Below are positions 52,135 to 63,059 of a stretch of DNA of 64,000 bases, in pieces (the first letter of the stretch is position 1; each line of letters opens with the position of its first letter). Source of the DNA: Branchinecta lynchi. Taxonomy: Eukaryota > Arthropoda > Branchiopoda > Anostraca > Branchinectidae. The notes under the pieces are model-generated. The model saw nothing but the letters and a program-made list of their open reading frames with translations, made no database searches and was not told where the DNA came from. Both the position numbers and the translations under genes were made by a program. The stretch is from positions 3,038,230-3,102,229 of the forward strand of contig JAKZAP010000012.1 of NCBI GenBank assembly GCA_023053575.1, written 5' to 3'.

Positions 52135-53890
52135 TGATCCCCCCCCCCCCCCAAATGATGCCTCTGATCTAGGATTCTGAATCTCTGATTCAAGCAACTC
52201 TGGGCCTCAGTCTAACAATCCCCTGAGCGTAATCTCTCAGCCTCATAAACTTTGTAGCAGGCACACTGAAAAACAACAACATAGGTTCGGACAGTAGGGG
52301 GTCAAGAGAACATAGGTTACCTACCCTGCATTGTAAATGACATCTCGTTTTATCCATGAAATTCAATTCAAGCCTTTGGAAGACTCTGAGACCCCTCAGT
52401 GTGCACACCTTTCGTGGATTTTGAATCATGGCAATGCCTGAAACCTGGAGGTACTGAAATCCCTAACGATGTAAGAACAAAGGCTAGCAAAATTCAAGAG
52501 AAATCTCAAAAGAAGTCAGACAAAAATTAATGACATTTTCTTTCTTTATCTCTTCTTATTCTTGACACTAAAAGCGTAATCTTCAATGTAAAAGATTATT
52601 TTTCTTTTCATTTTCGGTGGTCTAATTATATTGTCAATAGGATGAACACAATCACAAGTCCCAGCAGACGATTCCAATATAAATTTCCCTTGTCTTTTGA
52701 AAAAACTTTAAAGTTCATATTTAAATTGGGTAGTGGGACTGGTGGGGTCCGGGTCCGCCCAGGGGTCTACCCGAAAATCCTCCTCCCCCCTGGCAACAAA
52801 AATCCGTCCGCCCTCCCTGAATGCAAATATATAGGAAACTAAATATATTCTGACAGCGAGTTTATGTAAACTCTATACAGACAGTCGCCCCAGCGACCCC
52901 CCCCCCCCCGGCGGTACGAAAAAACCTCGGGTACCGAACTACCCCGACCAAACCCTCCCCCCAATTTATTTATATGAAAAGTATTTCATAGATAGGGAAG
53001 GCCACCATCACGTATTTACATTAACTCGTGTGTCTGTATAGAGTTTACATTAACTCGCTGTCAGAATATATATAGTTTCCTCATATATTTGCATTCAGGG
53101 AGGGCGGACGGATTTTTGTTGCCAGGGGGGAGAAGGATTTTCGGGTAGACCCCAGGGTGGACCCAGTGCACCCGGACCCCACCAGACCCACTACCAAAAC
53201 ATGAACTTTAAAGTTTTTTTCAAAAGACAAGCGAAATTAATCGTCTGCTGGGACTTGTGATTATGTTTATCCTAATTGACAATATAATTAGACCACCGAA
53301 AATTAAAAGAAAAATAATCTTTTACATTGAAGATTATGCTTTTAGTGTCAAGATTAAGAAGACATAAGAAAGAAAATGTCATTAATTTTTTCTGGCGTCT
53401 TTTGAGATTTCTCTTGAATTTTGCTAGCCTTTGTTCTTACATCATTAGGGATTTCAGTACCTCCAGGTTTCAGGTATTGTATGGCCAGGATTCAAAATCC
53501 ACGAAAGGTGTGCACACTGAGGGGTCACAGGGTCTTCCAAAGGCTTGGATTGAATTTCATGGATAAAACGAGATGTCATTTACAATGCAGGGTAGGTAAC
53601 CTATGTTCTCTTCAACCACTGTCTGAACCTATGTTGTTGTTTTTCAGTGTGCCTGCTATGCTGCTGCTATGGTGTCATTTACAATGCAGGGTAGGTAACC
53701 TATGTTCGCTCCAACCACTGTCTGAACCTATGTTGTTGTTTTTCAATGTGCCTGCTACAGCAAAGTTTATGAGGCTGAGAGATTAGGCTCAGGGGATTGT
53801 TAGACTCAGGCCCAGAGTTGCTTGAATCAGAGATTCAGAATCCTAGAATCAGAAGCATCATTTGGGGGGGGGGGGGAATCAGCTCACTGG
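52135..53890. repeat. Inner inverted repeat
   Basis: The arms 52135-52880 and 53030-53890 pair from CTGATCCCCC / GGGGGGAATCAG at the outside to CTGACAGCGAGTTTATGTA / TACATTAACTCGCTGTCAG near the centre at about 52955. The right arm has a 90-bp tandem duplication (GTAGGTAACCTATGTTC at 53592 and 53691). C-tracts at 52139-52152 and G-tracts at 53864-53876 are paired. Confidence 0.8.
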
Positions 53891-54204
53891 CTTTCGTGGG
53901 GTTCTGGAGCACCCCAGGCAAAACAGAATAACATTCAGAAAATTTAGCCTGAATTTGCAGCGGGCAAAAAATTTCAAGCTGTTAATTGTCATCAGTTATA
54001 ACAAACTACTGTGGGGGCTTCACTCGTAGCAAATTCCTATTATTATGGATGACCTATAAACCTTTGCCTTAAATTTGTAAGAACTGTTGTTACTTTTCCT
54101 TGCAATTCACACAGTTTTGCGCATTTGTTTGGCCCTGTTGTTTCTTGTCTATTGTTTCTAACCAGTATAATCCTCCAGGTTAGCAAAATATCTGCCAGTC
54201 TTAT
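53891..54204 (+). other. Spacer without features
   Basis: There is no gene or repeat I can name between the inner repeat and the GGATCC unit. Confidence 0.35.
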
Positions 54205-55305
54205 AGTTGAGATACTTTTTGGGATCCCAAAACGTAAGTGGAGGGATACCTATGACATCGCAAAAGTTGTCCATCCGTCTGTCCATCTGTAAGCACAATA
54301 AATCTCGAAGGGAATGAGATATTTTAACGAAACTTGGTGTTTGGATTCGTTGGGTTGTCGGACCAGTCAAGTTCGTAGATGGGCTTTGTAGCCCTATATT
54401 TAGGGGTGGGGGAGGGAGTTCAAATTAAGGGGCAAAATATTTTGAAACAGATAATTTGATAGTCGATTATGGGGTAAGAAGACATGCTGAACACGATGGT
54501 GAAAACCACTCTGTCATCGGACAAAACCGGAAAGTTTGATAAAAGTAAAAATTTTATTTGAAGTTGATTAAATGTTCGATTTAGGGGTAGGAAGACATGC
54601 TGAGGACGATGGTGAAAACCATTTTCTCGACGGACAAGTATTTCGCCCGGAATCTGGCCCAAACCGGAAAGTTTGTTAAAATTAAAAGTTTTATTTTGAG
54701 TTGATTAGATGTTCGATTTAGGGCAAGAAGACATGCTGAACACTTATGTGAACAAATTTTCTACCTTTACATGTAGTTCCCCCAGAATCTGGCCAAAACC
54801 GGAAAATTGTTAGAAGCTTAAGTTTTATTTCTAGTTGATTAGATAACCGATTTAACGGTAAGAAGAGATGCTGAATCCGTGTTTGACAATCATATTTTAC
54901 CCGGAAATTTAGTTCGACCGGAATCCGGCTGGAGTCGGAAATTTTTTTATAAGTTAAATTTTTATTTGAAGTTGATTAGATGTTCATTATTGGGGAAAGA
55001 AGATACCCTGAGTTCGTTTTTTAGCTTTCTTTTTTCGCCGGACAAGTAGTTCTGGAGTTTGGCCGAAACCAGGAAATTGGCAGAAGTGGCAGGAAGTTTT
55101 TGTCAAAACAGATATGACTTATAGGGGTAAACACACATGCTGAATCCAAATCTGAACTTGGTTTTCTCAGATGAGTAGCTATTTGGCCTTAATCTGTTTC
55201 TGAATTTTAATTGTAAAAATGTTCAAGGAGATTGGCTAAGACAAGACGCAGTTGTCTGGATCAGATATTGAATTTTTGGGATACCATCGAAACCTTTGGT
55301 CTTGT
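54205..55305 (+). repeat. GGATCC-headed repeat inside the giant inverted repeat
   Basis: The head is TTTTTGGGATCCCAAAACG at 54213 and the end is TTTTTGGGATACCATCG, CCTTTGGTCTTGTT. There are about five ~135 bp subrepeats. It has no partner on the left side, so it is an insertion after the inversion, or it was deleted on the left. Confidence 0.8.
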
Positions 55306-56496
55306 TCAACATGCCGAAATCCTTGGAAGGGCCCCTGCGTCTCAGTCCTGTACAGTGACTTTTGTCCCTCTAGATTTCCATGAAACGAGACCTCTGCCTA
55401 GAGTCATAAGATCATTCAGACAAAATAATCTAGAAAAACACTAAGAAGTAGGCAGTACAGGATTCAGGAAGTGCGAGTGTCTACATGGGTGCAGTGCTGT
55501 ATTATTCATGGGCCTTCCTTCAGTGTCAAATTGATTTGCTAGATTAGTGAGGTATTTACGTTTCCCTAAGGAGGACATCATATACCAAAGAAAGTCAGAA
55601 GTTCAAGGCCATTGCAGCCTCTCCAAAATTCTTTCAGTGGTTCAAGTAGCTCATGTTTTAGTATAGTTTGAGTCAGAATTGACTGAAATACCTTTGACTG
55701 TCAGTGGCTCTTTTTCTGAGAATTGTGTGTAAGTATCTGCAGACATTGGCTCTCTGGCACCAGGCTATGGAGCCGTTTTTGCTTCTCTTCCATGACAGAT
55801 CTAGATTGTCTTTGAAGCAAAGAGTTTGCTAAAAACTCCTTGCCTGAGACTGAATTAGCAAACAGTTCACTTTCCAAAGCAGGAGAACTTTTAGTTGTGG
55901 GATAATACTCTATATGACGAAGTTCAGAACACGCCACTGATTCTCAGGAAGAAGGAGTAAACGTGTCCGTAATGTCTCAAACTCAACGACTCAAATCCTG
56001 AGTCAGCGCAGCTTTGGCACCATTTCTTCATTTCTTCTGCAGGTACCCAGAGATTCTGAATCGGCATAGAGAGATAGTCATCAAGAGTATAAAGAAGGCT
56101 GGAGATAGTCCTCCAGCCCATGCTGACTGCGAATCATCTTGTACGGTGCAAACCGAGAAGTCAGCTACATTTTCATAAGAGCGATACTTCAGCCCTTCTT
56201 GGCAAGGGTCCTTTTCAGGCTCAAGCCTCTCAAGCTGGCAAATATGTTTGTGGAAAAAGAATTAAAGATTCTTCCTTAAATATCTGATTTTCAGAGAAGA
56301 AATTCACAAAATCAGATATTTAAGGAAGAATCTTTAATTGTTTTACCACAAATTCATTCACAAATAACCTAACACTTGAGAATACCATTGTTTCTTCTGA
56401 TGAGTGCTATGTGTGCCCAACTTGATCTCCTTTCCAGGGCACAGTCATTGATCAAGAAACATAACTGCCTAGGCCATTATTATCGGAAATTCGAAG

Positions 56497-57000
56497 ATGG
56501 ATTCCGAAGTGTTAGATGCGGTTGTCGATAATGGAAGTCAGTGTGGGAAATCGGCTATTAAAGGTCCGCAAGAAGGAATAGGCAAAGCCCATGCAGTGAT
56601 CATTCGTGCCCAAAGCCAACAGGAGCAGCTGACTAGGACTCAAGCTCCTGTTTTGAACAGTATTGAGCACTTCCTGAAATATGAAGTCAAGGGGTGATAG
56701 CCAAAATTTGGAAAAAGTATATTAATTGACAATCAGTACATGGAGCGTGTATGCAAAGGATATATTCCTCAGCTTCTGGGGATCTGTAGTAGTGAGGAAG
56801 CCGGAATTTCGAGGTGGAAAAGCTGCATCACTGGACTGAAATTTCCTGTTTATTTCCACCTATCAGATAAACATCTTCTTATCTCTCAAGTTGAGTTGAA
56901 CAATCACATTCCTAATAAGTCATTGAAACTACAGTTTGGAAGTAGTGAGCTTGAGCCAATTCCTGGCCCTGCTGACGTGTTAAGTTCTCAGAAGCTCTGA
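56497..57000 (+). pseudogene. Unidentified two-part ORF (right arm copy)
   Basis: MDSEVLDAVVDNGSQCGKSA to KYEVKG, TGA TAG, then MERVCKGYIPQLLGICSSEE to ADVLSSQKL. Most differences from the left copy keep the frame. One region (KFPVYFHLSDKHLLISQVEL versus KFPVIYLSDKTLLVSEVEL) differs by a codon insertion and several substitutions. Function unknown. Confidence 0.5.
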
Positions 57001-57450
57001 TCTTGGATTTGAATGTGAAACCATGAACAAGCATGGTCCTGAGATGGGCTTGCACTTCCAGTCATGGAGATGCTATGAACTGCTGCTTACCTGACATTTC
57101 CTTTTAAGATGAACCAAAACTACCATACAAACGATGTTCGGAGACTTGAACCTTAACCATAACCATGTGACAAGGCTATTGCAAGAACCAAACTATCATA
57201 CTTGCTATGCTTGAGCCTTAGCTCTAACCAGTATACAAGGCTATTGGTGGATGACTTAAATGGAAGAGAAAATCAGTCGTCCATGTCAAAGTCAAGCTCC
57301 CCAGAACCAGGTTTTTGTGCTAAAGTCATTATTTAAAATTTTTTAAGGTGGAAACACATTTTTTGATGATATATCCGTAAAATAAATGCGTTTCAGTTAT
57401 ACGTTTCTTTCAACGACTATACTTACTCTAGCTTTCTTAGCACCTGTGAG

Positions 57451-57979
57451 CAGGGGCGTCGCAAGGGAATTTTTGTAGTTGGGTGCAGAGCCAAAACACC
57501 AGGATCCTAAGAATTTCCAGAAACCAGATAGAGCGACATCCCGGCAGCAGCAGCTACTGTATGACTAATCATTACTAGCCATGATCACATAAAGTGAGCG
57601 CCGCAGGCGAGATTTTTTAAGTTCGTTTTTTCCTGCCAAGTTCAGCTATTTCCATGCAGGTTCTAGCTTTTAGGGTTTGGAAAAATCGCGATCCCTAAAA
57701 CTGGTTTAAAACCTAGCTAAATGACGCACCTTTCCGGAAAATAGTTAATATTATGAAAAGCGCCGCAGGCAGAATTTTCGAGACATTTCTGATAAGAGCT
57801 TGTTTTTAGGCTACAAATAAAAGTAAGGAATATCGATGAAATCATAGATCAGTCCTTTTGTCTGCGACCAGTTCTTCACTCGACCTCTTCATGTTCGTGG
57901 TAACTACCGAATCCTGGCAATTATACCGAATAAGTTACCGAATGTTGCACCCCCCCCCCCCCCTTTCGCAACGCCCCTT
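57451..57979. mobile_element. hAT-like non-autonomous element (right arm)
   Basis: Mirror of 49800-50325. Ends CAGGGGCGTCGCAAGG and CGCAACGCCCCTT. TSD CCTGTGAG (57443-57450) / CCTCTGAG (57980-57987). Confidence 0.85.
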
Positions 57980-58254
57980 CCTCTGAGCCATATCCTTTCC
58001 TTTGAAACTTCCTGTGGATCTTACTTTTGAGCAACTGTTGTTCACATTCACATTGTTTATTGAGTAGACTAATACCAACAAGAGAGCAATAGCAAACATA
58101 GCACTTACAATGGTAGTGAGTATGTACTGCAACGAAGAATCACACTTGTTCCGGACTTACAAATAGAACAATAAGGAGGACCTCACCAACCACCAATACA
58201 TTTGTTCCGATCTCAAAAATCAGATTTTTCGTTCTAAGCTGTATTTTTTTTTTC

Positions 58255-58575
58255 CAAGTCTCGGCGACACTTTTTTCACTTGTATGTTATTTTCAAAGAA
58301 ATCTCGGCGACATTACGCGAAATCTCGGCGACATTTCTAGCAATCTCGGCGACACTTTGTTCCATCTCGGGAACTAGATTTTTGGTTTCGAACGCATATC
58401 CGTATTTCTCGGCGACACGTTTTTCAGTGAAAATCTCGGCTACAAAGTTGTCATTCTCGGCAACAAACATTGCAGTCTCGGATACACACAAAAAATCTCG
58501 GCGACAAAAACAGCATTCTCGGCTACATTTCATGGATTCTCGGCGACATTTCGAGTATTCTCGGCAACATTTTTA
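58255..58575 (-). repeat. 21-bp minisatellite (right arm)
   Basis: The reverse complement of 49185-49520, lacking about 21 bp (one unit) near its start. Confidence 0.85.
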
Positions 58576-58686
58576 ACAATTTTGACCCAAAATGCATGCC
58601 ATACCCGTTGGTATTTTTCGAACTATCTGACGCTCGGTCAAGAGCGCATCAGAAATCTCTGATTGACAAGCCCCTGAATGGCGAGT

Positions 58687-58835
58687 AATTTCAATCACCA
58701 TCGTGATTGAGTATTTTGTTTGTTGGAGGCTTCGTGCCTTCAGCATATTTGTTTTTTAGTTTTAGTGTATATAAATTATTTGTTATGTAGCAGCCCCAGT
58801 TGGCTATATTTTGAAGTAAATAAATAAATAAATAA
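58687..58835 (+). mobile_element. Retroposon 3' end inserted in the right arm
   Basis: It interrupts the outer part of the right arm between CTGAATGGCGAGTA and TTACAGGAAAT, which are adjacent in the left arm near 48890. It ends AAGTAAATAAATAAATAAAT, an (AAAT)n tail, after GCAGCCCCAGTTGGCTATAT. Confidence 0.65.
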
Positions 58836-59062
58836 ATTACAGGAAATTTATGGGTCCCTGACCGGACTAAGCCTACGTTTAGCGCGATAACACGTTTATT
58901 CCTCTTCTAGCTTTGAGCTATTTGGAAATAAATTTGATTGTTTAAAAAAAAAAGACAAAAACAATCTCTTTGCACAATGCCGCAGCGTCAGGCCACTTTG
59001 GGAGCACAGCCTTCCTTTCATGGAGCAGGTAGAATATGTGTGGAAATTTCAAGGAATACAAA

Positions 59063-60194
59063 TAGTTTTTGGGATCCCAAAACGTAAGTGGAGGGATACC
59101 TATGACATCGCAAAAGTTGTCCGTCTTTCCGTCCGTCTGTAAGCACGATAACTCTCGAAGGGAACGAGATATTTTGATGAAACTTGGTGTGAGGGTTCGT
59201 TGGGTCGTCGGACCAGTCAAGTTCGTAGATGGGCTTTGTAGCTCTACATTTAGGGGTGGGGGAGGGGATTCAAATTAAGGGACAAACAAAATATTTTGAA
59301 ACAGCTAATGTGATAGTCGATTATGGGGTAAGAAGACATGGTGAACACGATGGTGAAAACTATTTTGTCATCGGACAATTAGTTCGCCCGGAATCCGGCC
59401 AAAACCGGAAAGTTTGTTGAAAGTAAAAGTTTTATTTGAAGTTGATTAGATGTTCGATTTAGGGGTAGGAAGACATGCTGAAGACGATGGTGAAAATTAT
59501 TTTCTCGACGGACAAGTATTTCAACCGGAATCCGGCCCAAACCGGAAAGTTTGTCAAAATAAAAAGTTTTATTTGGAGTTGATTAGATGTTCGATTTAGG
59601 GCAAGAAGACATGCTGAACACTTATGGGAAAACAATTTTCTACCCGGACATGTAGTTCGTCCGAAATCCGGCCAAAACCGGAAATCTGTTGGAAGTCAAA
59701 GTTTTATTTCTAGTTGATTAGATAAGCGATTTTGGGTAAGAAGAGATGCTGAGTCCCTGTATGACAATCATATTTTACCCGGACATATAGTTCGACCGGA
59801 ATCCGGCTGGAATCGGAAAATTTGTTATAATCTAAATTTCTATTTGAAGTTGATTAGATGTTCATTACTGGGGAAAGAAGATACCCTGATTTCGTCTTTG
59901 AGCTTTCTTTTTTCGCCGGACAAGTAGTTCTGGAGTTCGGCCGGAACCGGGAAATTGGCAGAAGTGGCAGGAAGTTTTCGTCAAAACAGATATGACTTAT
60001 AGGGGTAAACACGCATGCTGAATCCAAATCTGAACTTGGTTTTCTCAGGTGATTAGCTATTTGGCCTTAATCTGTTTCTGAATTTTAATTGTAAAAATGT
60101 TCAAGGAGTCTGGCGAAGACTGGATCTCGCTAAGACAAGACCCAGTTGTCTGGATCAGATAGTGAATTTTTGGGATCCCATCGAAACCTTTGGT
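59063..60194 (+). repeat. GGATCC-headed repeat array, unit 1
   Basis: The first of three tandem units. It starts TTTTTGGGATCCCAAAACG and ends GGGATCCCATCGAAACC, TTTGGTC directly against the next head. It contains four GTTGATTAGAT junctions (59441, 59578, 59713, 59850), i.e. about 136-bp subrepeats. Confidence 0.85.
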
Positions 60195-61612
60195 CTTTTT
60201 GGGATCCCAAAACGTAAGTGGAGGGATACCTATGACATCGCAAAAGTTGTCCGTCTGTCCGTCCGTCCGTCCGTCTGTAAGCACGATAACTCTCGAAGGG
60301 AATGAGATATTTGGATGAAACTTGGTGAGAAGGTTCGTTGGGTCGTCGGACCAGTCAAGTTCGTAGATGGGCTTTGTAGCTCTACATTTAGGGGTGGGGG
60401 AGGGGATTCAAATTAAGGGACAAACAAAATATTTTGAAACAGCTAATGTGATAGTCGATTATGGGGTAAGAAGACATGCTGAACACGATGGTGAAAACCA
60501 TTTTGTCATCGAACATGTAGTTCGCCCGGAATCCGGCCAAAACCGGAAAGTTTGTTGAAAGTAAAAGTTTTATTTGAAGTTGATTAGATGTTCGATTTAG
60601 GGGTAGGAAGACATGCTGAAGACGATGGTGAAAATTATTTTCTAGACGGACAAGTATTTCGCCCGGAATCCGGCCCAAACCGGAAAGTTTGTTGAAAGTA
60701 AAAGTTTTATTTGAAATTGATTAGATGTTCGATTTAGGGGTAGGAAGACATGCTGAAGACGATGGTGAAAACTATTTTCTCGATGGACAAGTATTTCGCC
60801 CGGAATCCGGCCCAAACCGGAAAGTTTGTTGAAAGTACAAGTTTTATTTGAAGTTGATTAAATGTTCGGTTTAGAGGTAGGAAGACATGCTGAAGACGAT
60901 GGTGAAAACTATTTTCTCGACGGACAAGTATTTCGGCCGGAATCCGGCCCAAACCGGAAAGTTTGTCAAAATTAAAAGTTTTATTTGGAGTTGATTAGAT
61001 GTTCGATGTAGGGCAAGAAGACATGCTGAACACTTATGTGAAAACAAGTTTCTACCCGGACATGTAGTTCGTCCGGAATCCGGCCAAAACCGGAAAACTG
61101 TTGGAAGTCAAAGTTTTATTTCTAGTTGATTAGATAAGCGATTTAGGGGTAAGAAGAGATGCTGAGTCCCTGTGTGACAATCGTATTTTACCCGGACATA
61201 TAGTTCGACCGGAATCCGGCTGGAATCGGAAAATTTGTTATAAGCTAAATTTCTATTTGAAGTTGATTAGATGTTCATTACTGGGGAAAGAAGATACCCT
61301 GATTTCGTGTTTGAGCTTTCTTTTTTCGCCGGACAAGTAGTTCTGGAGTTCGGCCGGAACCGGGAAATTGGCAGAAGTGGCAGGAAGTTTTCGTTAAAAC
61401 AGATATGACTTATAGGGGTAAACACACATGCTGAATCCAAATCTGAACTTGGTTTTCTTAGGTGATTAGCTATTTGGCCTTAATCTGTTTCTGAATTTTA
61501 ATTGTAATAATGTTCAAGGAGTCTGGCGAAGACTGGATCTGGCGAAGACAAGACCCAGTTGTCTGGATCAGATATTGAATTTTTGGGATCCCATCGAAAC
61601 CTTTGGTCTTGT
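60195..61612 (+). repeat. GGATCC-headed repeat array, unit 2 (expanded)
   Basis: Same head and end as unit 1 but with two extra ~136 bp subrepeats (GTTGATTAGAT near 60580, 60716, 60853, 60990, 61123, 61261). It is very similar to unit 1 elsewhere, so the units were homogenised recently. Confidence 0.85.
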
Positions 61613-61632
61613 TTCTATAAGGTAGGATGTAT

Positions 61633-62724
61633 TTTTGGGACCCCAAAACGTAAGTGGAGGGATACCTATGACATCGCAAAAGTTGTCCGTCTGTAAGCAC
61701 GATAACTCTCGGAGGGAATGAGATATTTTGATGAAACTTAGTGTGAAGATTCGTTGGGTCGTCGGACCAGTCGAGTTCGTAGACGGGCTTTGTAGCCCTA
61801 AATTTAGGAGTGTGGGAGGGGGTTCAAATTAAGGGGCAAACAAAATATTTTGAAACACCTAATGTGATAGTCGATTATGGGATAAGAAGACATGCTGAGC
61901 ACAATGGCGAAAACCATTTTGTCATCGGACAAGTAGTTCGCCCGGAATCCGGCCAAAACCGGAAAGTTTGTTAAAATTAAAAGTTTTATTCGAAGTTGAT
62001 TAGATGTTCGATTTAGGGGTAGGAAGACATGCTGAAGACGATGGTGAAAACCATTTTCTCGACCGACAAGTAGTTCGCCTGGAATCCGGCCGAAACCAGA
62101 AAGTTTGTTAAAATTAAAAGCTTTATTTTGAGTTGATTAGATGTTCGATTTAGGACAAGAAGACATGCTGAACACTTATGTGAAAACAATGTTCTACCCG
62201 GACATGTAGTTTGTCCGGAATCCGGCCAATACCGAAAAATTGTTAGAAGTTAGAGTTTTATTTCTAGTTCATTAGATAAGCGATTTAGGGATAAGAAGAG
62301 ATGCTGAATCCGTGTGTGACAATCATATTTTACCCGGACATATAGTTCGACTGGAATCCGGCTGGAGTCGGAACCTTTGTTAAATTAGATGTTCAGTATT
62401 GGGGAAAGAAGATACCCCGAGTTCGTTTTTCAGCTTTCTTTTTTTGCCGGACAAGTAGTTCTGGAGTTCGGCCGAAACCGCGATATTGGCATAAGTGGCA
62501 GGAAGTTTTCGTCAAAACAGATGTGACTTATAGGGGTAAACACACATGCTGAATCCATATCTGAACTTGGTTTTCTCAGATTATTAGCGATTTGGCCATA
62601 ATCTGTTTCTGAATTTTAATTGTAAAAATGTTCAAGGAGTCTGGCGATGACTGGATCTGGCTAAGACAAGACCCTGGATTAGATATTGAATTTTTGGGAT
62701 CCCATCTAAACCTTTGGTCTTGTT
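61633..62724 (+). repeat. GGATCC-headed repeat array, unit 3
   Basis: The head is TTTTTGGGACCCCAAAACG, with one base changed in the palindrome. The end is GGGATCCCATCTAAACC, TTTGGTCTTGTTT. It is separated from unit 2 by about 20 bp and is more diverged than units 1 and 2 are from each other. Confidence 0.8.
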
Positions 62725-63059
62725 TAAAGAAGTGTCAGACATTGTTGTTTTCCAGCACGGGCGACAGCTGAGAGAAAGCTATAGACAACAACGACAGCGC
62801 CATTCCGACAATATTAGTACTTCAGCCCATAGAAGTTACTCGACGGATGTTCTCACGAATACGAGTCTTTCACCGTCCGTAAGTTCATTTTATTAATTCT
62901 TTTGCTTACTTGACTTTTATTAATTCTTTTGCAAAAAATCTGATCTGATGATTAAGTACCAGGATCCAGCAGGGCTTCCCCAACCCCAAAGGTCTTCAGA
63001 AAGTACTTTCGTCGGGCTTCACTATGGGGGGGGAGGGAGACTCCCTCCCCAAGGGTTTG
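62725..63059 (+). other. Non-coding spacer
   Basis: GGGGGGGGAGGGAGACTCCC at 63024-63050 makes a G/C-rich hairpin. The block GCGCCATTCCGACAATATTA matches 48640. There is no gene. Confidence 0.4.

Larger units (their letters stand above)
48865..58870. repeat. Giant nested inverted repeat, ~10 kb
   Basis: The left arm (48865-52135) and right arm (55540-58870) are reverse complements with mostly high identity and scattered indels. Paired landmarks include the 21-bp minisatellite (49185-49520 / 58255-58575), a 526-529 bp hAT-like element, the MERVCKGYIPQL ORF, and the LESELFANSVSGKEF segment (51895 / 55880). Between them is a second, inner inverted repeat (52135-52880 / 53030-53890) and a GGATCC repeat unit (54205-55305) only on the right side. 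The arms differ by real substitutions, so this is not a simple assembly copy. Confidence 0.88.

Noticed and set aside
60388..60952. ORFs with repeated LNRTFNQLQIKL-type peptides on the minus strand (also 54420-54662, 13598-13789)
   Set aside because: They come from the ~136-bp subrepeats of the GGATCC family. The same peptide reappears in every subrepeat with stops, and no start context or domain is present.
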